From assembly GCA_019925095.2 (NCBI GenBank), contig CM034412.1:5515501-5579500 (forward strand): a DNA stretch of 64,000 bases. Reading direction: 5' to 3'. The stretch comes from Dendrolimus kikuchii (Eukaryota > Arthropoda > Insecta > Lepidoptera > Lasiocampidae). Positions 23,201 through 35,200 of this stretch are shown piece by piece (the stretch's first letter is position 1; each line of letters starts with the position of its first letter). Made by a program: the position numbers and the translations under genes. The notes beneath the pieces were generated by a model, which was not told the DNA's origin, ran no database searches, and saw nothing but the letters and a program-made list of their open reading frames with translations.

Positions 23201-26200
23201 TAATAGACGTCACGGCACCCTGACGTTCAGGCTGACGCAGGTCCTCTCGGGGCACGGCTGCTTCGGGAGGTACCTGTGTCGCCTCGGCCGCGAACTAACG
23301 TCAGGGTGCCATCACTGTGACACAGGCGACGAGGATACGGCGCTGCACACACTCCAGGACTGTCCAGCATGGACAGAGCAGCGCCGAGACCTCGTCGCCT
23401 TTACCGGATTTGACACCTCGCTCCCGGCCGTGGTTCGCACCATGGTCGGGAGCAAACCCGGATGGGACGCCGTCTCTTTCTTCTGTGAGCGCGTCATGCT
23501 TGCGAAGGAGGAGGCGGAGCGGGAGCGTGAGCGGACGTCATTGCTCCGCTCCCGCCAAAGGAGGACGCGCCGACGCCGGAGGGCGGACTTCGACCTTCGG
23601 CCACCGTAAGCGGGCGGCGCGGGTGGGGCCCCTTGGGGCATAGGGGTTCTCACTCACCCGCACACGCCGTCGAGATGAGAGCGCAAGTGTTCCGCGCGCG
23701 CTCATTTCTCCTCCCGTGGGGCGCGTTACAGACCGCCCCACGCCCGGACTAGACATGGACGACGCTGGGGATTTAATCCCCCGGCAATGGAAGAGGCCTC
23801 GTGAGGGAGGCCCACGCCTGCCAGGGCATGCGGAGCCGGGAATCCCAATTACCCGTAGCCCTGGCATAAGGCGCAGGACGGAACACCCAGGGGTTTTAGT
23901 GGGTATCCCTAACTGGGGAGTGGCAATAGCGTGGCACCAGTTTTGACTGGGCGCGCTAGTGCCAGCCCTTCCGAAATACCGAAATTTCTAAGTAATTCCT
24001 TTATCACCAGGATGCCTCAATATTGCAAGATATGAATAAAATAAGTAAAAAAAATATAACAAAATTACTGGTGCAGCAAAAGACAGACAAAAATAACAGA
24101 CATCTCTTCATTTAACAACTCCCTATAACGCCATAAAATGCACAGTCCCTTCAGTGTCGTTATATAGAGTTTACACTATATTTCAAATATGATTAATACT
24201 ATAATGACGAGTGTGCATGACAAGAGTTATGAATGTCAAAGAAGCAAGTGAGGTGTGTAAGAATGGGCCTAAATGGCGCTCTGTTGTTCGTGCCTACCCC
24301 GCAAGGGAACTGGCGTGAAGTTATGTATGTATGTATGTATGTATGTGTGTATGTATTAATAGTATAACTCGTGAAGTAAAAGAGAAAGAATACTAATACT
24401 GGCGGCTGGGCGGCCTGTCATAAGAGGCGGCAACACAAAACACAGCCAGGTGATAGGGTATTTGCCTGTCTGCATGGCTACCACCCGCTGTCTAGAGTGT
24501 GCCAACATGCCAATAACAACACGAGTTTTAAAAAGAACGTGGTTTCGGACAATGATGTGTTCAGGAGATTCGCCCAGGTGTGTGCGTTTGTTTTGTGTGT
24601 GTGTGTGCGCGCGTGTTTGTTTGCGTAGGGGTTTCTTTTGTATGCGTATGTTTTTAGCTATAGTAAAAACTAGCTTCTACCCGCGACTTCGTACGTGTGG
24701 AACGTTTTTTAACTATCCCACGGGAACTCTTTAATTTTTCGGGATCAAAAGTATCCTATATGTTGACCAGGGATATAACCTACTACAAAATTTCATTTAA
24801 ATCGATCCAGTCGTTTCGGAGATTACCCCGTACAAACAGACAGACAAACAGAGAAACAAAACATTTGAAAAATATCTAAATTAGTTCTATTTCACTTCTT
24901 ACATCCCCCTGACTCGGTTTTTAGCCTTTTTTTCATTGTACATAAATTCGACCCCTACAGTTTTATTACATGTATAGATTATCTATCCAAGTGTACTGTT
25001 GGATGCAGAAGGTGAAGAAACGAGCAACTAACATGTCCATGAAGACTGCCCGCCTTGCCAGCCATGCACTCGATCATCATGGCGATGGTCATCCGAGACG
25101 GGAAACCATGGGGATTGAACAGGATGTCCGGGATGAGCCCGGACTCCGTGAACGGGAGGTCCTCGGCAGCCCACTTCTGGGAGCAGATGCCCTTTTGCCC
25201 AGCGCGAGAGGCGAACTTGTCGCCCACGGTCGGGTTCCGCTGAAAATTCACACATTCCAATATTAACGTGATAGAATTGGTCAAGTGACCATTCGACACC
25301 TCCAAGGAATACTACGCCAACTTAATTTTAGGTATTTTCTGTTTTTATGGGAAAATCACTCATTAATTTCTTAACATTATGTTTTTAAAATTTCATAAAG
25401 AATATTTTTTGATTCTAATCCTAAAATTATATTTATCTAATACTAATTATAGTGAATTTGGGGAATAGCGTGAATGGAGCGTTAGGTAAACTTCTAGGCG
25501 CTAAGAACCTCAGCCAGCTCGCCATACACAACGCGGTGCTGGTACCTACGCTCACGTATGGATGCGAGAGTTGGGTATGGAAGAGAGAACATGAAAGTAG
25601 AGTAAACGCGGTCGAGATGCGAGCACTGCGCAAAATCTGCGGAGTGACGCTCGCGGACCGCGTTCGTAATACCGAAGCAAGAAAGAGAGTTGGTCTGAAA
25701 GAGAGTGTGGGGGTGAAGGTAAGGAAAGGAATGCTCCGGTGGTTCGGGCATGTGGAAAGAATGCATGATGAAAGAATGACTAAACAGATATACAATGCAA
25801 AAGTGGATGGATGCAGAAGTCGTGGAAGGCCACGACACACCTTCCATGATCAAATTGATCGTGTACTAGCAGAAGGTGATGTCAGGAGCCTTAAGAACAG
25901 ACGAGCTTGCATGACAAGAGTTATGAATATCAAAGAGGCAAGTGAGGTGTGTAAAAATAAGCCTAAATGGCACTCTGTTATTCGTGCTTACCCCGCAAGG
26001 GAACTGGCGTGAAGTTATGTATGTATGTATGTATGTAATTATAATCCTAAAATTTCATAAAAACCAAAAGATTTTGAGTTTCTTAATATTTTTTTATGAA
26101 ATTTATGAACATAATATTAAGACATTAATGTGTTTTTCCTTTAAAAACAGAAAATACCTAAAATTAAGTTGGCGTAGTATTCCTTGAAGGTATCGAATTA

Positions 26201-29200
26201 TGCAAGTAATTCATTACTTCTATCTATATATTCGCAAATTATAAAAACCTATAGACATATCTAGGGCAACATTTTTTTTTAAATTTTGTTACGTGTTTTC
26301 ATCGTTTGAACGACTCCGGGATACCTGCAAAGCGAGGCCCGTTCTATGGTGGAGGCGCCGGGCAAATAAAAGTCCGAATCCTGAAAGGGCTGTTACAGTA
26401 CCCTAAAAGTCATGACCAACCTGTATCCTCAACATGATGCAGGCCTTCTTCAGTGGCTTACTGCTGAAATCTCCGCACAATCTCACGCTGTCCACGATCA
26501 CCTCTTCCTTGCCGTGATATTTACTCACCATATACTGGCTTTTCTCACCATCAAAGTAACTGAAATATTATAATAAATTTAAAAAAAAATATCGACTGAT
26601 AAATATACACGTTGTATATCCCCAATTACCCTTGTCAGGGATCGAAGCGGTGAATTTTGAATATAAACACTCCTGTATTATTATACCAATCCATAGTGTA
26701 GCATAGTGTAGCCAGGTGGTAGGGCATTTGCCCGACTGGATGGCTGTCGCCATAACAACCTTGAGTTGTGTTCCGGCATTAGTGACCAGGTTCCAGTCTC
26801 CCTTAAGAGAGCAGCTGCGCATTTGTAGCAACTTTGGTGTTGCAAATGTCCATAGGCGATGGTAACCGCTTTCCATCAAGTGGGCCGTCTGCCTGTCTGC
26901 TGATCTCCTGCAATAAAAAAAAAGCTTGTAAGGACCAATTTGTGTTAAGGAATGTCAAACGGCAAACTAATCGAAACGATTGTGTTTGAACTAAATGTTC
27001 TGGTTTCCATATATTAATTAAGGCAGTTAATTTATTAATGGTTTAACATCTAAAGGTTTAATTAATGTGTAGGCACTTCACTTTCTACAATAAATTTTTA
27101 ATGTGTGAGTGCACCTGGGTGAAATTCATGTATGCAGAAAAACTTGTGTCTTGTGCCACCGGGTGTACTCGACGCATTAATCTTAAATGTTTGTAAAGGA
27201 GGGTAGGCTAGGCAATTTCATAGTGTGTGAAGTGAGTTGCTTACTAGACATAGGCAGTTAGAGATATTAGACTGAGCTCATCTCCTCCGTTGGGCAATTA
27301 GTTAGTATTGTGTGTGTACAAGTTGTGTGCCGAAATAAAGTACAGTAAACCGAAAGTAGTAACAGTAAACAGTAACCGTAAGTCGTGGTAGCATAATGGC
27401 TAGTGCAAGAGTCCCTAACTCAAATGGCGTGGGTTCGATCCTGGCCGGAACGCATGCACCACTTGGGCACTTTTATGACCTATTGTGCATATTGTTACAA
27501 TTACCGCATGCTAACAACAGGGTGAAGGAAAACATCGTGATGCAACCTGCACATCGAGATAACAGGTGTATCAAACCTGCTAAGCCGCCTTGAACAAGCG
27601 TGACGGGTATGCTGTCCGTCCCCCTCCTATAATGGGAGGCCCAAGTCCCGGCGGTGGGACATTTGTGGGCGGTTATTATTATTATATATTATAATGCGTA
27701 GTACCTTTTAATTGCCTTAAATGTATGGAATCTAGAACATCTTTAAAAACAACCTTTTCCCTTGGTTTATGATTATGATTAAATCTATACTAATATATAA
27801 AGCTGAAGAGTTTGTTTGTTTGCTTAAACGCGCTAATCTCAAGAACTACAGTTACGATTTGAACAATTCTTACAGTATTAGATAGCCCATTTATCAAGGA
27901 AGGCTATAGGCTATATATCATCACGCTAAGGCTAATAGGAGCGGAGCACCAATGAATAACCTTTTTTATGCTAACCAAATTTGTTCTAAAATAATGCATT
28001 ATTTGCGAAGGTGTTTTTATAAACATGATTTAATCCTTATCCAAATAAACACGTTATTCAACACAAGTATTTAATTTAAAACAAAATTGCCATTTACATC
28101 ATTCGATTTCAATGAATATCTTAGGAAATATTGCAGTTTTAAAAGAACATCGCAGAAAAATAATGTAATGTAATCACGTACTGCGCGCGCATTTACGATG
28201 TGCAAGGCCGGCGGGCAGTCATTAAGATTTAAAAATATTTTCACCTACGTAAATAAAGTTGTGGGTTAAAGTTATCATTAGCTCAAAGTAACTATTCCAC
28301 GCGGACGAAGTCGCGGGCAGAAGCTAGTGAATTATATTTTTATATGTAAATATCAATCTAGTGAAAAAAATAGATTCTATTTTTATGCATGAAACCTTTT
28401 TTGAATCTAAATGTTTTTTTTTTTTACTTTTGACACGATGCTCTAATTGACAGACAAGCAAAACTTTTAAAAACTAGCAACACCAATTTTGTCTCCTTTT
28501 TATAAATTCATTGTATAAATTGGACATCTCCACAGAATTATTTTATAGATAGATAGATAATATTATAGATATTATCTATCTATCTATCTAGATTATAGAT
28601 AGAGATAAATAACACTTTATTGTACACCATTACAGAAAACAGAAAATCTTATAGCCTAAAAATATTCTAAATGTGCACAATGGGCGGTCTTATCGCTAAG
28701 AAGCGATTTATTATTTAGTATTGAACTGTCTTACCAATAAAAAGGATCCTCGGGTTGCACTCTTGCCCCGACAGCTGGCAACCCATCATCATCAATGAAC
28801 TTTAGCAAATCTGGTTTCGTGTTATCCCGACTGAAGTACGAGAGTGGATGATTCAGTTCTATAAAATCAGACTTGTATACGAAACCCGCAGCAAAACCGC
28901 GCTCGTAAGCAGACTTATTTATTATCATCGCATCTTCCATGTCGTAACCCTAGAAAAATATTTTTACTAATATTTCTATAATTGTAAAATACACACATGT
29001 ATTAGCAGCCCTAGTGTTGTCATATTGTATTTAACATATATCTTTTTTCTCCTTATTACATTAATATACGCATAATATTATTTAAATATTTTCTTTGAGA
29101 ATACATGCAGTATTCTCAAGGCGGCGGAGGATGTTGGCGCCATATACACAGCGAAAAAAAAAAATGTATTAATATCCTCCCAGTGTCCTTTCCTTCTCTG

Positions 29201-32200
29201 TCCTATCCGCCACAACACTCGCGCGAACGAGACGCAGAAACGGAACGGAAGAATCTAAGTCTATGGCGCTGCGCTTACGCATCTGTCAAAAATCCAGTGT
29301 TGCTACGCGACCGCTTGAAGTACTTTAACGTGTGAAAAATACAAATTACAAAAATACGAACCAGCAAACACAGCAAACAAGTGAGTGTTCCTTACCCCTA
29401 TTCTCCTATAACGCATCACCACTTCTTGTATGTTACACATACATACATACATACATACATACATAACTTCACGCCAGTTCCCTTGCGGGGTAGGCACGAA
29501 CAACAGAGTGCCATTTAGGCTTATTCTTACACACCTCACTTGCCTCTTTGACATTCATAACTCTTGTCATGCAAGCTCATCTGTTCTTAAGGCTCCTGAC
29601 ATCACCTTCTGCTAGTACACGATCAATTTGATCATGGAAGGTGTGTCGTGGCCGTCCACGACTTCTGCATCCATCCACTTTTGCATTGTATATCTGTTTA
29701 GTCATTCTTTCATCATGCATTCTTTTCACATGCCCGAACCACCGGAGCATTCCTTTCCTTACCTTCACCCCGACACTCTCTTTCAGACCAACTCTCTTTC
29801 TTACTTCGGTATTACGAACGCGGTCCGCAAGCGTCACTCCGCAGATTTTGCGCAGTGCTCGCATCTCAACCGCGTTTACTCTACTTTCATGCTCTTTCTT
29901 CCATACCCAACTCTCGCTTCCATACGTATGTTACACATAACGCAATAATGACTTGCTTAGGAATATACATTGTGAAACAAGGAATAATTCTTTGTAATTT
30001 GTATATTATAATAAATAATACGACAGACCGGTCTTCTCTTGAGCACTACTTCAGTCTGTACCTTTGGATTGACATGCGTGTGGATTAACTATATTTTGTA
30101 AAGCTGTGTGTGAACACTCATCATACTTTTTAATAGTGCAATCCTATTATTTAATTTGTCTCACACCTCAGGAACACCTTGGGAACATACACCTTTCTCC
30201 CGAGTACAGCAAACTTCCCACACATCCAAGGACTCATTCAAACACGTAAAAAATTTCATCGAATTCCTAGAACCCGATTTCAGCGCCACCTACCAGATCC
30301 AATTCGGAATCTAAAGCATCCGGGGACCCACTCAACCATACATAAAAATGCCGTTAAAATCAGTCCAGCGATTTAGGGCGAGTTCAGTGACATCTATACA
30401 TATGTATACAGAAGAAGTATATAAGGCCACAACACACCTTCCATGATCAAATTGATCGTGTACTAGCAGAAGGTGATGTCAGGAGTCTTAAGAAGAGTTA
30501 TGAATGTCAAAGAAGCAAATGAGGTGTGTAAGAATAAGCCTAAATGGCGCACTGTTGTTCGTGCCTATCCCGCAAGGAAACTGGCGTGAAGTTATGTATA
30601 TATGTAAGAAGTATATATTTAAATATATAGACGGCGTTACTCACCGTATAAGATATAACAGCAACTATAGCGTTTGTACCACAAGGATAGTCGTCTAAGC
30701 CAATGTTATCGTAATGCGTCGGCCTGAACAAAGGAGTGGCTGGAGTTTGAAGCCTATACAATTTGGTCTCAGCGTTCGTTGCCCACGTGTGGATGGGTGT
30801 GCCCATCGTCTGTTTACCCATTTGACATTGGTACATATTTCTGTTATGAAATCAAAAGAAACCATGTGTTTGAAGACACATCGATAATAATTCCACGAAA
30901 TTGTAAATATAAGTCGATAATCGGTTTACTTATTTTTTTTGGAGTGGCAACATCTATCGATTGTCAGTGTCACTCTGACACAACTCCGGGCCATAGTGTG
31001 CATCTATACTAATCCTATAATTGTGAAAGTTTGGATGGATGTTTGTTACTCAAACACGTCAGAACGGTTGAACGGATCCGGATGAAATTTAGAATAAACC
31101 ATAAATAAAAAGTAAGAAATTTTTCGCCAGCGATCCCGCGGGCGAAAGCTAGTTATATCATGTCATAAAAAACATTATTAGCATTTAAGAGAATCTGTTA
31201 ATATGTCACTCGAACATTAGATTTCTGGTGGAGGGTCGTTGAAGAATGGATAAGTAAATCACTATACACTTATATATATATATATATATAAGTATAATTA
31301 TATAATCTCAAAACGTATTTGGTTTATATATATGGCTGAAATTTGATGGAAGTATATCTTCTATCACTAAGTCATTACACAATAGTGTAGTACAGGAAAC
31401 TATACCATTGTTGGCACCACCCCCTCTTTTTCAAAATATAAAAAAATCTTAATATACGATATTTCTAATAATATGAATTAGGGTTACCTTGGAGATTGAT
31501 TGCAATCTGGCATAGGAACTAATTGTGCCAAATTGCTCATAAACGCGGATTTTGATAGTTCTAAATGTGTTGTTTTTCCTGAAATAAAGAAAGATTTGTC
31601 ATTAATCATTGTTGAAATTAAATAATAAACGATTTTTCCAATATAGTTAAGGTCAATCTCAATTTCCCTTTGAGCTAGCACCAAATGTAAAATAGTTTTT
31701 ATGATAATATTCACATTTTAAGTTTTTAAACTACAAAACCAAAAATTTAAGAATAAGATGACGTTACTAAATATAGTATCAATAATATGATAGCGACCGG
31801 CGACTATCAGAGCCAATGCTCCAATAATATTGTATATAATACTTATGAAATAATCGCCCAAATTATACGGATTTTCGAACTTAATTGAAAAGATCTAAAA
31901 ATTAATATATCCTGTTAAACAAAATCTTTAGTACATTATTGTTTAGTTTTAGGACTTAGAGAGAAACGGTAATTCTACCTTTATATATTTCGCTGCTAGT
32001 TACAGCTATGTCCAAATATAGTTGCTCCATAGTCCCTATTAATTCCAACTGGCCAGTCGACAAATTAATGACCGGACGCATCATCCGCGCTTCGCTCGTC
32101 ATTAGGAAAACGCCAGCGTATTGAGAGCATATCTGTCAATATCGATTTTTCCTATCAGAACATTTAGATATTACATTATGTTCACTTCCGTAACAGCAAA

Positions 32201-35200
32201 CAGAGAAGCGGCGAGAGAAGTCGCCAGTGTGAATATCAAATATTCAAATAAATTGTGTCGATATACTCGCGCTGCCAATTACCATTGTCACTTTCCTGTT
32301 CGCTGCCGTGGGAGTGCAAACGAGGCAAAGTACCGAGCCTTTTATGGAAAAACGTCCTAAGTGACAGAATTTAGTCACTTTTTTATTACAACATACAGAT
32401 AAACTAATCTAAGCCCTATTACAAATATCATTAGGCCCATATCTGTATCAATGGTAAAATTATGAATATACTAAAATACGCAGAGTTATAAATAAATTAG
32501 ATATATTTAAATTATAAATAGGGGAGTTAATTTCAATGTCAACTACCCTATTTATAGTCTTTATAAATGCCAACTATTGTATTTTTCTGTGAATTATACG
32601 TTGAACTGATGTTGATGTAGTTTTATGACAATAGGGTAGTACAAAGTCAAATCAAATTAGATGCTTACAAAACGCCTAACCCGCCTAGATTTTCTACGAG
32701 TATTACAAAATTATGACGTCATAAATCCTGACCTCTCCCCCGGAATTCCTATAAGCTCGCGCTCCGCTCACCGCGAATGCGTAGATTGTTTGACTAGCAG
32801 CTAAGCGTCGACTAAAAGGATTCTAGTGCTAATTTGTGTTGATCAACTTTAACGTGCCGTTTAATATTAGTAGTGCTAATTATTCCTATTATATGTTGTA
32901 TCCGCCTATAATAAATACAATCCATATATAAGGAAAAGGGGGTTTCATGGAGTATACAACCAGCACCCTACATAGCGCATTAAGCATTAAATAAAACTAT
33001 TCTATTCTATCTACAAAAAAAGTATCTATAATAATTTACGCGGTCGAGATGCGAGCACTGCGCAAAATCTGCGGAGTGACGCTCGCGGACCGCGTTCGTA
33101 ATACCGAAGTGAGAAAGAGAGTTGCTCTGAAAGAGAGTGTCGGGGTGAAGGTAAGGAAAGGAATGCTCCGGTGGTTCGGGCATGTGGAAAGAATGCATGA
33201 TGAAAGAATGACTAAACAGATATACAATACAAAAGTGGATGGATGCAAAAGTCGTGGAAGGCCACGACACACCTTCCATGATCAAATTGATCGTGTACTA
33301 GCAGAAGGTGATGTCAGGAGCCTTAAGAACAGACGAGCGTGCATGACAAGAGTTATCAATGTCAAAGAAGCAAGTGAGGTGTGTAAGAATAAGCCTGAAT
33401 GGCGCTCTGTTGTTCGTGCGGGCAGGCATGAACAACAGAGCGCCATTCAGGCTTGAAGTTCACGCAAGGGAACTGGCATGAAGTTATGTATGTATGTATA
33501 ATAATTTAATTTGTAAAGTAGCTCTTCTGTAAAATTTGTTATGTCGCTTACATTATTCTTCCATATCAGGCTCGATATTCTAACAACGAACCTGTTTCTT
33601 TGGTATGACGACGATTTCTGTTGTGATGGGCACAACTTCTCCTTTGATCTTCAGCGTTCTTAGATAAGCCGTGGAATTATCCACAGTATCCTCCCCTAGA
33701 TATCCTATCAACCGCCCATCCAGAAACACTGGATATTTGTACACGTCCCGGGATAGGGGTGTTTGGGATACCGAACTTATCGGCTCCAATCCTGTCGGAA
33801 TTATGATATGTCGTAAAATATAATGTTACTTAAAAAAAGTCATCAAGGAACTTCTGCACTGTACATAGATCTATATAGTCTATATAATATATTATTAATT
33901 ACAATCAGATACATATAGCCTATGTCACTCAGGAATAATGTAGCTTTCTACTGGTGAAAGAATTTTCAAAATCGCTTCAGTAGTTCAAGAGATTACCTCC
34001 GACAAACAAACACACAAATTTTACCTCTTTTTTATATTAGTATATAGGTATAGGTGTGGTGGTGGCGAAGTCCTTCAATGGGGTAAGTTCATACACCGCT
34101 CGTTTTTTAACTTTTTTAAACGGAATTTAACACCGACCACAATTCGAAGACAGAATTCAATGGTGTCTTGGCTTCACTGACTGATTTGTTCTCGTCGTAA
34201 CTATTCAAACACGAAAATAATAAGAGGTGTATGGAGTTCCCCTACTGACGGACTTCGCCATCTTGACTATATACTAATATAAAGAAGACGTAAAGTTTGC
34301 GTGTTTGTCGGAAGTAATCTCTTGTACTACTAGGCGATTTTAAAAATTCTTTCACCAGTAGAAAGCTACATTATGTCTGAGTGACATAGGCTTTATCTAT
34401 TTGATTATGATTAATAATATTATGATGCCCAGTGAAGTGGGTACGGGTCAGCGAGTTAGAAATTAAAAAAAATAGCAAATAAGAAACCGACTTTAAAAGT
34501 AACTAAAAAACAAAAAATAAACATTTTCTACAACATCTTAAACTCCGTGCAAAGTAAAACATAAAAAATGTTAAAAATTACAATATTTCCAATTTTTTTT
34601 TATTTTTTTAGGTTTTAATTGGCACCGAATTCAAGATGTAGAAAAAAAATTCTTTTTATTTACTCTTAACGTCGGTTTATTTTTTGCTCGATTTTTTTTT
34701 ATTTTTCACTTTTAAATTACGAATATGGTATCCAATAACAATGAAATTAACATGAAACTACCCTGAGGCTGTACTGAATCCAACGCAAAAAGAATTTTCA
34801 AAATCGGTTCAGAAACCAAACGTTATAGCTGAACATGACAAATTCAGAACCTCCTCTCCTTTTTTGAAGTGAAGACTGTGATAATTTTTATTTTATTTTT
34901 TTATTGCTGGAGATCAGCAGACAGGCAGACGGCCCACTTGATGGAAAGCGGTTACCTTCACCTATGGACATTTGCAACACCAAAGATGCTACAAATGCGC
35001 TGCTGCTCTCTTAAGGGAAACTGGAACCTGATCACCAATGCCGGAACATAACTCAAGGTTGTTATGGCGACATACTTTAGACCAGGGGTGGTAGCCATCC
35101 AGTCGGGCTAATGCCTTACCAACTGGCTGTGGGTTGTTTGGTCGCCTCTTACGACAAGCCGCCCGACCGCAGGAAATTGTATTCTTTCTCCGTTCCTGCA

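Noticed and set aside
22322..23867. Many overlapping frames of 60-167 codons on both strands over the R1 element
   Set aside because: They are shadows caused by the high GC content; only the frame at 22122-23609 carries reverse transcriptase motifs.
25240..25305. Upstream extension of the POLR1B exon 17 frame
   Set aside because: Reading phase and the CAG acceptor at 25240 show this is intron; the extension does not match the family.
27380..27455. A nuclear tRNA gene
   Set aside because: Both Pol III boxes are present but the cloverleaf is not complete and the sequence runs on into a repeated body, so it is a SINE head.
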